Shown: positions 26,856-34,756, numbered from the stretch's first letter. The stretch is 61,739 nt of DNA from UBA4416 sp035439445 (GCA_035439445.1 DAORKG010000021.1:1-61739); one strand, 5' to 3'. The notes: generated from the letters alone by a model not told the origin. Numbers and translations: made by a program.

Positions 26856-27580
26856 AAACTAATTGTATGATAAATATTAAATCGTAAAACTTCTGTGCTA
26901 TTTAAAGTGAGTCCATTAGAGACTTGCTGCCAAACGTGCATGTATTGTAATTGTAAAGCTATTTTTTTATTGATTTCGTAATTAATGCCAACATATAATC
27001 TGTCTTGGTCAAAATAATTATAGATAATATTATTTCCAGCATTTATCATAATTTCGTTTCCAACTAAAGCATATAAATTATTTCCAGATTCTTTTTCCTT
27101 TAATAAAGGATAACGTAAATCCAATCTATATCTAAATCTGAAATTAAATTGATAATCATTAGTAGCTTCACTATTTTTTACAGTTTCATTAAAACGCTGT
27201 TCAATTCTAAATCGATGATTTACTCTGCAATTTCCAACTTTATCAATTAATTTTAATTCTTGCCAAGGACGCCATTCTCCTCTTGTTTTTTCTTTAGTCA
27301 AAAAATATCTAAAATGAGCGAAACCAACAGAAATAGTTAATCTATCTTTTAGTTTATAGGATACATCTGCACGAACTAAAGCCTGAGAATAATCTTTGAC
27401 TTCGTTTTTGGTTCTAAATTGTAAATCAGAATTAACACTCCATTTTGAATTTATGATAATACTATTATAATAGCCTAACCACAACATATTATCTTTAACA
27501 ATAACTGGGCTTACATTTTGAGCAACGCTATCGTTAATCAATATCAAAGAAAATATAATTATGAAATATTGTTTAAGCAT
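26852..27580 (-). CDS. DUF2490 outer-membrane beta-barrel protein
   Basis: A 242-residue protein with a signal peptide (LIFSLILINDSVAQ) and alternating hydrophobic strands with frequent aromatics, ending in LRFNIYHTISL, consistent with a small outer-membrane barrel of the DUF2490 family. The start overlaps the end of cobA by one base and its stop overlaps the CysG/TSUP fusion gene by four, so translation is coupled on both sides. It may be an outer-membrane channel for sulfur oxyanions, inferred only from this context. Confidence 0.78.
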   Translation of the reverse strand: MLKQYFIIIFSLILINDSVAQNVSPVIVKDNMLWLGYYNSIIINSKWSVNSDLQFRTKNEVKDYSQALVRADVSYKLKDRLTISVGFAHFRYFLTKEKTRGEWRPWQELKLIDKVGNCRVNHRFRIEQRFNETVKNSEATNDYQFNFRFRYRLDLRYPLLKEKESGNNLYALVGNEIMINAGNNIIYNYFDQDRLYVGINYEINKKIALQLQYMHVWQQVSNGLTLNSTEVLRFNIYHTISL

Positions 27581-28350
27581 TAGTTTGCTAAAAATTGATA
27601 GTTAGACAATACAGATTCGAAATTTGGTTGTTGTTTTACGACCTCCCCAATCACAATAACTGCAGGAGCTTTGATACTATTTTCTTTAGCCACATCCACA
27701 ATTGTTTCGATAGTTCCTAAAGCAATTTTTTGTGTTGGTAACGAACCATCTTGGATTAAAGCGATCGCTGTATCTCCCTTTCCTTCTTTGGTAAAAATCT
27801 CAGCAATTTCTTTTAGTTTACCTAAACCCATTAAAATAACAATTGTTGCATTTGTTTTAGCTGCCAATAAAACATCTTGTGATAATTGGTTATCTCTAGT
27901 AGTACCTGTTATTACCCAGAAGCTTTCACTGGCACCACGGTGTGTAACCGGAATACCGGCTAATGCAGGAACAGAGATAGAGCTTGAAATACCAGGAACA
28001 ACAGATGTCTCGATATTAAATGCATCTGCATAGTTCAATTCTTCTTGTCCGCGACCAAACACAAATGAATCTCCTCCTTTTAAACGTACGACGTGACCAT
28101 AAGTATAGGCCATATCTACAATAAGTATATTAATTTGTTCTTGAGTATAAGTATGTTGATGATTTCTTTTACCAACATAAATCTTCACCGCATCTTTTGG
28201 AGCGTATTGTAATAATTCTTTATTTACTAAAGCATCAAATAAAACAACATTGGCCGTTTTTAATGCGTTGATCCCTTTTAAAGTGATTAATTCGATATCA
28301 CCAGGGCCTGCGCCAACTAAAGTAATTTTTGGATATATATAATTTGACAT
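27580..28350 (-). CDS. cobA: Uroporphyrinogen-III C-methyltransferase
   Basis: Methylates uroporphyrinogen III twice with SAM to give precorrin-2 on the way to siroheme, the sulfite reductase cofactor. ITLVGAGPGDIELITLKG and VVRLKGGDSFVFGRGQEEL are the family's two signatures, and GIPVTHRGASESFWVITG the third. The 256-residue length fits the stand-alone SUMT form. A short Cys-rich ORF and a repeat lie between this gene and sulfite reductase. Precorrin-2 would pass to the CysG-like domain encoded two genes downstream. Confidence 0.94.
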   Translation of the reverse strand: MSNYIYPKITLVGAGPGDIELITLKGINALKTANVVLFDALVNKELLQYAPKDAVKIYVGKRNHQHTYTQEQINILIVDMAYTYGHVVRLKGGDSFVFGRGQEELNYADAFNIETSVVPGISSSISVPALAGIPVTHRGASESFWVITGTTRDNQLSQDVLLAAKTNATIVILMGLGKLKEIAEIFTKEGKGDTAIALIQDGSLPTQKIALGTIETIVDVAKENSIKAPAVIVIGEVVKQQPNFESVLSNYQFLAN

Positions 28351-28403
28351 ATTTTTAATTTTTATAAATTGTTGTTGATTTAAGATTTAAAATTTTATTT
28401 TTA

Positions 28404-28427
28404 GTTCTCGACTTCGCTCGAACTGAC
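28404..28427. repeat. TCGAG-family half repeat
   Basis: Same 24-base unit as at 25344-25367 (GTTCTCGACTTCGCTCGAAC then TGAC), between the Cys-run leader ORF and cobA. Confidence 0.85.
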
Positions 28428-28449
28428 AAGCTTTGTTTACTCTTATGAT

Positions 28450-28503
28450 CTATATGCAACAACAACTATCAAATTTGATATAGATATATTTTTCCTTCTT
28501 CAT
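28450..28503 (-). CDS. Short Cys-run leader ORF before cobA
   Basis: Seventeen codons reading MKKEKYIYIKFDSCCCI and a stop. The ATG comes one base after the sulfite reductase stop codon (TAA-T-ATG), so ribosomes finishing that gene can restart here. The three successive Cys codons contain TTGTTGTTG, which is exactly complementary to the bases at 28369-28377 about 20-30 bases before the cobA start codon. This arrangement would allow cysteine-dependent stalling to change cobA expression. The peptide itself may have no other job. Confidence 0.6.
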   Translation of the reverse strand: MKKEKYIYIKFDSCCCI

Positions 28504-28504
28504 A

Positions 28505-30625
28505 TTATTTTAATTCTAATACTTGAGATTCTCTAAATGATTTAACTTGATTTAAAAATGATTGAGCTTGAGAAAAATATGTTTCGGCAAACTCTTTACT
28601 TGGTTCATTTTTATTGATTTGAAGTACCAACTCCTTATAGGTTGAATTAAGTTTGATCAATCCAGTATCAACCAAGTGCTTATCAAAATCAGCGATTAAT
28701 GTATGGTGTGTATTGACATGAACTTGCCTATCTAACAACAATGCTTTTGCTCCACTTATAAAAGAGGCGTATGTATAATAAATACTATCTCCAAATTGCC
28801 CATTATCAAAAGCTTCTGCACTCCATGCTAATTTTTCTTCTGCCTCAAAAAATAAAGTAGAGACAAGATCAATAATCACTCCTGCACACTCACCAACTCC
28901 TATGGCAGTTGCAAACTTTTCATCCGAACCCCAATCTATGTAATCAGATTCTTTTAAATTACTATTATCGTCTAATGGTTTTAACAACTGATAGAAGTAA
29001 TCTTTACCTTGTTTATCATAATATGAATTAAAATATTCTCCTTCCACTGCATTTTTTTGAAAATCATTAAAAATAGTTCTCAAAACATCTGGTCCTCTTT
29101 TACTAGCCACTTTAATTACTTTTTCAGCAATTCTGCCTTTTCCGTCTCCTAAGGTTCCTCCACCAAGTAATACTTGTAAAGCAGGAACCACATTTGTTCC
29201 AACTTTAAACGAGCTTCCATGAAAACCAATATGAGCCAAACCATGTTGCCCGCAAGAATTCATACAACCACTAATTTTAATTTTAATATCATGATTATGA
29301 ATCAAATCAGGAAACTCATCATAAATAACTTTTTCTAATTCAACGGTGATATTTGTACTATTAGAAATCGCTAAATTACAAGTATCAGTGCCAGGACATG
29401 CTGTAATATCGGCAACCGAATCAAATCCCGGAGTCGCTAATTTCAGCTGACTTAATTCATTATATAAATATGGCAGTGCATCTTTAGTAACATATTTCAA
29501 TAAAATTCCCTGATTAATTGTTAATCGTATATCCTCAGATGAAGCATACAAATTGATAACCTTAGCTAATTGACGAGCAGTATCAGAAGATATATTTCCC
29601 AACAACACTTTAATGTACACGCCATGAAAACCTGATTGCTTTTGTTCGAATGTATTAGTTGCTATCCAATTATTATAATCTAAACGATTAACAATAACAG
29701 GCTCATCCTTTTTCACATTAACAACAGGTATTGAAAACTTCACCGCGTTTAAATCAATCAAGTACGTTTTATTTAAAACAGCTTTTTGTTCTTCGTCAAC
29801 TAATTTCAAAAACTCTGTTACTCCAATTTTATGAATCAAATATTTAATACGAGCTTTATGTCTGCTTACACGTTCACCATATCTATCAAACACTCTGATG
29901 GTAGCTTCCACAAAAGGCACTAATTGATTTTCCGGTAAAAACTCATGAGCTGTTTGTGCTAAAAAAGGCTGTGCTCCCAAACCACCTCCTATCAATACTT
30001 TAAATCCTCGCTCACCTGCCTCATTCAATTTTGGGATGAACCCTATATCATGAATGTAAGTAACTGCTGTGTCTTTGTCATTATTAGAAAAAGCAATTTT
30101 TATCTTTCGTCCTAATTCCTGTCCAAATGGCTTACGCAAGAAATAACTAAACAAAGCGTGAGCATACGGAGAAACATCAAATAGTTCATTTGGATCAATA
30201 CCGGCCTCTGCAGATGCAGTGATATTACGCACTGTATTACCACAAGCTTCTCGTAAAGTAATATCATCTTGCTCTAGCTTTGCCCATAATTCAGGTGTTC
30301 TATCCAAACTCACATGATGAATTTGAATATCCTGACGAGTTGTTAAATGCAAATTACCATTAGAGTATTCATCGCTAATATCTGCAATACGTAATAATTG
30401 CTTAGTAGAAATTTTGCCAAATGGTAATTTAATACGAATCATTTGTACGCCTTGCTGACGTTGACCATAAACACCACGAGCTAAACGAAGGCTACGAAAT
30501 TTCTCATCAGCAATTTTACCCTCACGAAACTCTCTGATTTTTTTATCTAAATCAATAATATCTTTCTCAACCAATACTTTGCCTGAGTGAGTAACTAATT
30601 CTAATTCTGTTCTAAAACTTTGCAT
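28505..30625 (-). CDS. Ferredoxin-type sulfite (nitrite/sulfite) reductase with C-terminal HEPN-like domain
   Basis: A 706-residue siroheme and 4Fe-4S enzyme that reduces sulfite to sulfide with six electrons. Cluster ligands are seen in TACPGTDTC (around residues 409-415) and SGCMNSCGQHG (around 452-456); QGVQMIRIKLPFGKISTKQL and the paired half-domains match the nitrite/sulfite reductase fold. From about residue 580 a helical HEPN-like domain is attached (AEEKLAWSAEAFDNGQFGDS, FISGAKALLLDRQVHVNTHH), not part of ordinary sulfite reductases. Surrounding genes for siroheme, APS reduction and methionine point to sulfite rather than nitrite as substrate. A Cys-run ORF starts one base after the stop. 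Confidence 0.92.
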   Translation of the reverse strand: MQSFRTELELVTHSGKVLVEKDIIDLDKKIREFREGKIADEKFRSLRLARGVYGQRQQGVQMIRIKLPFGKISTKQLLRIADISDEYSNGNLHLTTRQDIQIHHVSLDRTPELWAKLEQDDITLREACGNTVRNITASAEAGIDPNELFDVSPYAHALFSYFLRKPFGQELGRKIKIAFSNNDKDTAVTYIHDIGFIPKLNEAGERGFKVLIGGGLGAQPFLAQTAHEFLPENQLVPFVEATIRVFDRYGERVSRHKARIKYLIHKIGVTEFLKLVDEEQKAVLNKTYLIDLNAVKFSIPVVNVKKDEPVIVNRLDYNNWIATNTFEQKQSGFHGVYIKVLLGNISSDTARQLAKVINLYASSEDIRLTINQGILLKYVTKDALPYLYNELSQLKLATPGFDSVADITACPGTDTCNLAISNSTNITVELEKVIYDEFPDLIHNHDIKIKISGCMNSCGQHGLAHIGFHGSSFKVGTNVVPALQVLLGGGTLGDGKGRIAEKVIKVASKRGPDVLRTIFNDFQKNAVEGEYFNSYYDKQGKDYFYQLLKPLDDNSNLKESDYIDWGSDEKFATAIGVGECAGVIIDLVSTLFFEAEEKLAWSAEAFDNGQFGDSIYYTYASFISGAKALLLDRQVHVNTHHTLIADFDKHLVDTGLIKLNSTYKELVLQINKNEPSKEFAETYFSQAQSFLNQVKSFRESQVLELK

Positions 30626-30630
30626 GACAA

Positions 30631-31509
30631 TTATTTTGAAGCGTTATATAATTTATACCATTCTTCGTTGCTCAATTTAATAGCGTAAGCACTTGCAGCA
30701 TTTTTAATACGTTTTTTATCGGGGCTACCAATGATTGGCAATGCTCCTAATTTATATAACCATGCAACAGCAACCTGCTCTATGTTCACTGAATGCTTCT
30801 TAGCAATCTCAGTCAACACCTTTCTCACTTTTACTGCTTTTGCATCCTTACCATTTAAAATACGTCCTCCGGCTAATGGAGCAAAAGCCATTGGCTTACT
30901 GTATTGTTCTTTAATAAAATCCAAACGTCCATCATCTATTGCTGAACTTTCCAATAAGTTTAGCTCTATATGATTAGTTACAATGGGCTGAGATAAATGA
31001 CTAGCCAATAAGCGATGTTGGAATACATTAAAATTAGAAACACCAATGTTTTTAATTTTACCACTTCGTAATAATTTAATTAGTGCAGAAGCGGTTTCTT
31101 CAACCGAGTATAATGGATCATAATGCTCCAATAAAAAGATATCGATATAATCTGTTCTTAAACGTTTTAAAGAATCTTCTACACTTTTAGTAATATGTTC
31201 CGGACTTAAATCATAATATTCTCCTTTGGTTGATTTATCTGAAAATTTTCTAATTCCTGCTTTAGTAGAAATGATTATGTCTTCTCGTTTAATAGAACTC
31301 GAAGCAATAGCTTTTCCAAATAGTTCTTCTATTTTTCCATTACTATAGTTATTACTATGATCAAATGTATTTACACCTAATTCTAAATTGTAACGTATAA
31401 TATCTTCTATCTTTTTTTGATTTGCTAATGTTGCTGTATTCCATCTCCAAAATCCGTAGATCGCGGCTGATACTTCTGGTCCTGTTTCGCTAATAAATAT
31501 TTTTTCCAT
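30631..31509 (-). CDS. Aldo/keto reductase family protein
   Basis: A 292-residue NADPH-dependent oxidoreductase of the TIM-barrel AKR superfamily, of the YdhF-like type. The catalytic tetrad is present: Asp and Tyr in TFDHSNNYSNGKIEELFG, Lys in ISTKAGI and His in LLEHYDPL; NIGVSNFN and PIIGSPDKKRI bind cofactor. It precedes the sulfite reductase gene by 5 bases and is the first gene behind the Cys attenuator. Its substrate in sulfur metabolism is not known. Confidence 0.88.
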   Translation of the reverse strand: MEKIFISETGPEVSAAIYGFWRWNTATLANQKKIEDIIRYNLELGVNTFDHSNNYSNGKIEELFGKAIASSSIKREDIIISTKAGIRKFSDKSTKGEYYDLSPEHITKSVEDSLKRLRTDYIDIFLLEHYDPLYSVEETASALIKLLRSGKIKNIGVSNFNVFQHRLLASHLSQPIVTNHIELNLLESSAIDDGRLDFIKEQYSKPMAFAPLAGGRILNGKDAKAVKVRKVLTEIAKKHSVNIEQVAVAWLYKLGALPIIGSPDKKRIKNAASAYAIKLSNEEWYKLYNASK

Positions 31510-31549
31510 AATGTGTTTTTATTAAATGTGTTTTTGAAAATTTAGGTAT

Positions 31550-31581
31550 AAAAAAGCCCCACCATGCTATACGGAGGGGCT
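31550..31581 (-). terminator. Attenuator terminator behind the Cys leader
   Basis: On the minus strand AGCCCC (31581-31576) pairs with GGGGCT (31560-31555) and runs into six T residues. Upstream, ACGGAAGG (31605-31598), which begins with the last base of the leader stop codon, can instead pair with CCTCCGT (31577-31571) inside the terminator's 5' side, with one bulged base. The two structures exclude each other. This is the terminator/antiterminator layout of a ribosome-controlled attenuator placed ahead of the aldo/keto and sulfite reductase genes. Confidence 0.82.
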
Positions 31582-31604
31582 AAATATTAGATAATATCCT
31601 TCCG

Positions 31605-31658
31605 TCAGCAACATCGGTGCATGCAACAACACATTGTATATAGTTTATTCAGTTTCAT
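31605..31658 (-). CDS. Polycysteine leader peptide before sulfite reductase operon
   Basis: Seventeen codons encode MKLNKLYTMCCCMHRCC, so five cysteines in the last nine residues, then TGA. The ATG begins one base after the homoserine dehydrogenase stop (TAA-G-ATG), which permits translational restart. An intrinsic terminator and an alternative antiterminator follow at once. If Cys-tRNA is scarce, a ribosome paused on the Cys codons leaves the antiterminator strand free; when Cys is plentiful it reaches the stop, covers that strand and lets the terminator form. The design matches polycysteine attenuators known from mycobacteria. Confidence 0.78.
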   Translation of the reverse strand: MKLNKLYTMCCCMHRCC

Positions 31659-31659
31659 C

Positions 31660-32910
31660 TTAATAATTAACTAATTCTTTTTTGAAAACTGTTTTCTTTG
31701 TTTCTTCTTTTGCTAAACTTACTTTATCACTTACTAAAGAAATAAATAAGTTGTTTTGTAAAATATATTCTCTGTTGGCAATGATAGTTTTCAAATTCAC
31801 CTTGCCAACTACATAATGATAATCTTTACCAGTATATTTCTCGCAGATTTCATTAAACACAATATGTTTTAAATCTTCAGAAGAATTATATCTAAAATAC
31901 ACTTCAATATCTACATCATTGGTAAAAGATGGCGCATGTTTTTGAGCATATTTTTTAAACTCATATTTATATCCATGTGATAATGCTGAAATATCAGATA
32001 ACACCGCAGCACCCGTTGGATAAGAACCGGCTCCTCTGCCTTGCAAGAATTGTTCTCCTGAGAATTTACCTTCTACAATCACTCCATTAAATTCATTATC
32101 TACATTATATAAATGATTGTTTTCTTTAATGAAACGAGCTGCGACAAACACACTTACTTTATTATCTTCCAAACGCTGAATAATAGGTGTCAATTTAATT
32201 TTATAGCCTTTTTCGGATGCGTACTTAATATCATTATCATGTAAAGTTGTAATACCGATATTCAATACTTCTTCTGGTTTGATAATCAAACCGAAAGCAT
32301 GTAAGGCAATAATAATTGCTTTAAACTTCGGATCAAACCCTTCCACATCGTTAGTTGGATCTGTTTCAGCAAAACCTTTATCCTGAGCTTGTTTTAAAGC
32401 ATCATTATAAGATAATTTCTCTGCAATGGTTTTAGTTAAAATATAGTTAGTTGTTCCATTAAAGATACCGGAAACTTTTTCTAATTCTTCATTATCAAAA
32501 TATTCTTCTAAAGAGCGAATGATTGGAATACTTCCGCAAGCTGACGCTTCATATAATAGCGATACATTATTTTCTTGTTGCAAACGGTACAATTCTTCTA
32601 AATGAGTAGCTAATAATTTCTTATTAGCTGTTACTACGTGTTTCCCTTTTTTTAATGCTTCCCTCACAATATTAAACGCTTCATCCGCATCATCAATTAA
32701 TTCAACTACCACATCAATTTCAGGATTATTTAAAATTTCCCATTTGTCGTATGTAATTAAATCGGCTGCTACAGTTCGAGATTTATTTTTATTTTTTACT
32801 GCTATTTTTACAATGTCAGCTTTAAAACCAGTACTATTATTTAAAACATGGTAAAGTCCTTGACCTACACAACCAAATCCGAATAATCCTATTTTTAATT
32901 TCTTGCTCAT
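31660..32910 (-). CDS. Homoserine dehydrogenase (monofunctional)
   Basis: Reduces aspartate semialdehyde to homoserine, precursor of methionine and threonine. GLFGFGCVGQGLYHVL is the nucleotide-binding loop, VTANKKLLATH and GIFNGTTNYILT are catalytic-domain motifs, and AETDPTNDVEGFDPKFK contains the substrate-binding acidic residues. At 416 residues there is no aspartokinase domain; a C-terminal extension is present that could be a regulatory domain. It follows metX by 10 bases, so it serves methionine synthesis in this operon. A polycysteine leader ORF begins one base after its stop. Confidence 0.93.
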   Translation of the reverse strand: MSKKLKIGLFGFGCVGQGLYHVLNNSTGFKADIVKIAVKNKNKSRTVAADLITYDKWEILNNPEIDVVVELIDDADEAFNIVREALKKGKHVVTANKKLLATHLEELYRLQQENNVSLLYEASACGSIPIIRSLEEYFDNEELEKVSGIFNGTTNYILTKTIAEKLSYNDALKQAQDKGFAETDPTNDVEGFDPKFKAIIIALHAFGLIIKPEEVLNIGITTLHDNDIKYASEKGYKIKLTPIIQRLEDNKVSVFVAARFIKENNHLYNVDNEFNGVIVEGKFSGEQFLQGRGAGSYPTGAAVLSDISALSHGYKYEFKKYAQKHAPSFTNDVDIEVYFRYNSSEDLKHIVFNEICEKYTGKDYHYVVGKVNLKTIIANREYILQNNLFISLVSDKVSLAKEETKKTVFKKELVNY

Positions 32911-32920
32911 AATTTCTATT

Positions 32921-33970
32921 TTATATTGATTCTAATTGAGTTTCTAAATTTTGTGTTTGATAAAATTGTTTAATATGCTCTGTTAACTGTTTTGTTTCAA
33001 TTAAGAAACCATCATGACCATATAAAGAATCAATCTCTTTATAAATTGCTGTTTTAATTCCTTTTGCTAATAGTTGCTGTTCATTTACAGGGAATAAAAC
33101 ATCAGACGTAACTGCGATTACTAAAGTTGGAATTTCAATATCATTTAACACTGTTTCAATGCTATAAGCCCTCTCTCTGGCAATATTATGCGAATCCATT
33201 GCCTCTGATAAACGAACATATGAATATGCATTAAAACGTTTCACTAACTTTTCTCCCTGATATCGCTGATATGATGATGCGGCATGATTACTAATATTAT
33301 TGTTCCCGGTATTTTTTTGAGTACTATTATATGTATGATAATTTCTGTAGCTCAACAAAGCTATACTACGAGCCGCCTGTAATCCTTTTTCTCCTCCATT
33401 TGTTGTATTGCCAAAATAGGTTCTGTCTGCTTTAATAGCTAAGCGTTGCGATTCATTAAATGCAATACCCCATGGAGAATGTTGTGCATTAGTTGCAATT
33501 AAAATTAAATTCTCCGTAACTCCAGGATTCTGCAAAACCCATTCTTGAGCTATTTGCCCGCCTTGTGAACCTCCAATTAATGTATGAATCTTCTCAATAC
33601 CTAAATGTTGTTTTAAAACATTCAAGGTGTTAGCCATATCACGAATGGTGATTTGCGGAAAATAGCTAAACCAAGGTTCATTGGTATCTGGATTAATACT
33701 TAATGGCCCTGTAGTTCCATAGCAAGACCCTAAATTATTAGCACATACAATAAAATAATCTTGAGGATTAAATAAATCGTTTTCGCCAAATAATCCAGAC
33801 CACCAATCAAACACATCACTATTGGCAGTGAGAGCATGGGCAACCCAAATCACATTACTCTTATCAGAGTTTAATGTACCGTAAGTATGGTAAGCAATTT
33901 CTAATTGAGGCAAAGACAATCCGTTCTCTACTTGAAATCTCTTTTTATATATAAATGTTTGATGACTCAT
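32921..33970 (-). CDS. metX: Homoserine O-acetyltransferase
   Basis: Transfers acetyl from acetyl-CoA to homoserine, the first committed step of methionine synthesis. The alpha/beta-hydrolase fold shows the nucleophile elbow GGSQGGQIAQEW, and the catalytic Asp and His occur in VIAVTSDVLFPVNEQ and YGHDGFLIE. Some metX products prefer succinyl-CoA; the name is given by family resemblance. The start is placed at the ATG at 33970, giving 349 residues; an in-frame TTG at 34000 adds ten weakly supported residues. It is the first large gene of the operon preceded by the SAM riboswitch. Confidence 0.9.
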   Translation of the reverse strand: MSHQTFIYKKRFQVENGLSLPQLEIAYHTYGTLNSDKSNVIWVAHALTANSDVFDWWSGLFGENDLFNPQDYFIVCANNLGSCYGTTGPLSINPDTNEPWFSYFPQITIRDMANTLNVLKQHLGIEKIHTLIGGSQGGQIAQEWVLQNPGVTENLILIATNAQHSPWGIAFNESQRLAIKADRTYFGNTTNGGEKGLQAARSIALLSYRNYHTYNSTQKNTGNNNISNHAASSYQRYQGEKLVKRFNAYSYVRLSEAMDSHNIARERAYSIETVLNDIEIPTLVIAVTSDVLFPVNEQQLLAKGIKTAIYKEIDSLYGHDGFLIETKQLTEHIKQFYQTQNLETQLESI

Positions 33971-34048
33971 GATTTCTTTATTGTCTGGTGAGAGCGACAA
34001 AACGAAAACTTAAAAAAAACGTTTCATCACTCTCTTTTGACTTTCTAA

Positions 34049-34285
34049 CTAATTACTAAAAATGGATTCTGAAAAAACTAAATGCTTATTTTCTAAAGAT
34101 GTTAAAATATTAACGTCGCTTACTAAGCGCTTGCTATGTTCCTGACTCGCATGAGGAAATTGAACTCCTCCTCTTTGTGCTAGGCCATAAGTAGATTGTA
34201 ATTTTAAAAAGTGACGGTGGCGAGCTTCGCCAATTAAGTTAGTTGTTGTTTGTGTAATGGTTTGAGTATATTTATTTGAGTTCAT
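34049..34285 (-). CDS. Small protein of unknown function upstream of metX
   Basis: A 78-residue reading frame with codon use like that of neighbouring genes and an A-rich region before its ATG. The sequence has basic, histidine-containing EARHRHFLKLQ and a central GLAQRGGVQFPHASQEH, and resembles no family I know. It lies between the Cys-rich leader ORF and metX, in the same direction, so would be in the same transcript. It may be a real small protein or another control element; confidence is limited by the lack of a recognised family. Confidence 0.45.
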   Translation of the reverse strand: MNSNKYTQTITQTTTNLIGEARHRHFLKLQSTYGLAQRGGVQFPHASQEHSKRLVSDVNILTSLENKHLVFSESIFSN

Positions 34286-34314
34286 GATGTTTTTGTTTTA
34301 GGCCTCAACCCCAA

Positions 34315-34335
34315 CCCCTCTCCAAAGGAGAGGGG
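34315..34335. repeat. CCCCTCTCC/GGAGAGGGG hairpin
   Basis: A perfect 9-bp stem with an AAA loop, lying in the leader of the metX transcript, about 30 bases before the small ORF at 34285. No T tract follows on the minus strand, so it is not a simple terminator. The same GC-rich palindrome is a common dispersed repeat in Bacteroidota genomes. Confidence 0.7.
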
Positions 34336-34445
34336 AGTAGAATAAGAATTATTTAATACTTGGATTTGTTTTTTGAAACAGCAATAGCATGCTCCCTTGG
34401 ATTTGCCAAGGTTAATTTTTCGAGAAGATTAAAACGAAAAATAGC

Positions 34446-34571
34446 TTAGCACATGCAGCAACAGCACATACAACAAGCCATCATGAAAATAGTGATGAGA
34501 ACAGAATTAACTACAGTGTTTGCCTCTAGTTGAGCAACTCTTAATTTGTTTTTTGAATTTGTGTGTTTCAT
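34446..34571 (-). CDS. 41-codon leader ORF ending in a Cys/Met run, behind the SAM riboswitch
   Basis: The frame starts MKHTNSKNKLR and ends MMACCMCCCCMC, with seven cysteines and three methionines in the last twelve codons. Its ATG follows the riboswitch P1 strand by 13 bases and is preceded by an A-rich stretch typical of Bacteroidota translation starts. The middle (VVNSVLITIF) is hydrophobic, so a small membrane peptide is an alternative reading. The Cys/Met codon run just ahead of metX and hom is best explained as a sensor of Cys-tRNA and Met-tRNA supply, matching the other two Cys-run ORFs of the operon. Confidence 0.65.
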   Translation of the reverse strand: MKHTNSKNKLRVAQLEANTVVNSVLITIFMMACCMCCCCMC

Positions 34572-34584
34572 TTTCTTTTTGTTT

Positions 34585-34727
34585 TTAATTTATTTGCCTC
34601 CGTTTTTCATCGGAGTAGGAATTGGCACCGGTTTTCCAATCTCTCCCGATAGCTATCGGGACGAAACTTTTAGTTGGTTGCCAGTGGGTCAGTGAGCCTA
34701 TTCTCTCGCCACTTCTTCATAAATTAA
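34585..34727 (-). ncRNA. SAM-I-type riboswitch
   Basis: Read on the minus strand, the order of conserved blocks matches the SAM-I (S-box) family: GAGAGAATAGGCTC, then ACTGACCCACTGGCAACC, then GGTGCCAATTCC. The closing P1 stem is TTAATTTAT (34727-34719) with ATAAATTAA (34593-34585), nine perfect pairs, and CTCCG/CGGAG forms P4. The P3 arm contains the palindrome CCCGATAGCTATCGGG (34645-34660). The P1 strand ends 13 bases from the start of the Cys-rich ORF, and no strong terminator with a T tract follows, so control of translation initiation is more likely than termination. Bound SAM would lower metX-operon expression. Confidence 0.85.
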
Positions 34728-34756
34728 TACACACATGGGTGGGTAGTAATTCGACA

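Noticed and set aside
34315..34335. CCCCTCTCC/GGAGAGGGG hairpin as terminator of the leader
   Set aside because: On the minus strand it is followed by TTGGGG rather than a T tract.
28450..34571. Cys-rich ORFs as metal-binding peptides or metallothionein-like proteins
   Set aside because: Cysteines form codon runs at the extreme C-terminus, the ORFs sit exactly between cysteine-synthesis genes, and one has a terminator/antiterminator; regulation fits better. A peptide function is not excluded for the 41-codon ORF.
34585..34727. Riboswitch as control of the EamA transporter on the plus strand
   Set aside because: The conserved SAM-I blocks read correctly only on the minus strand, where metX lies downstream.
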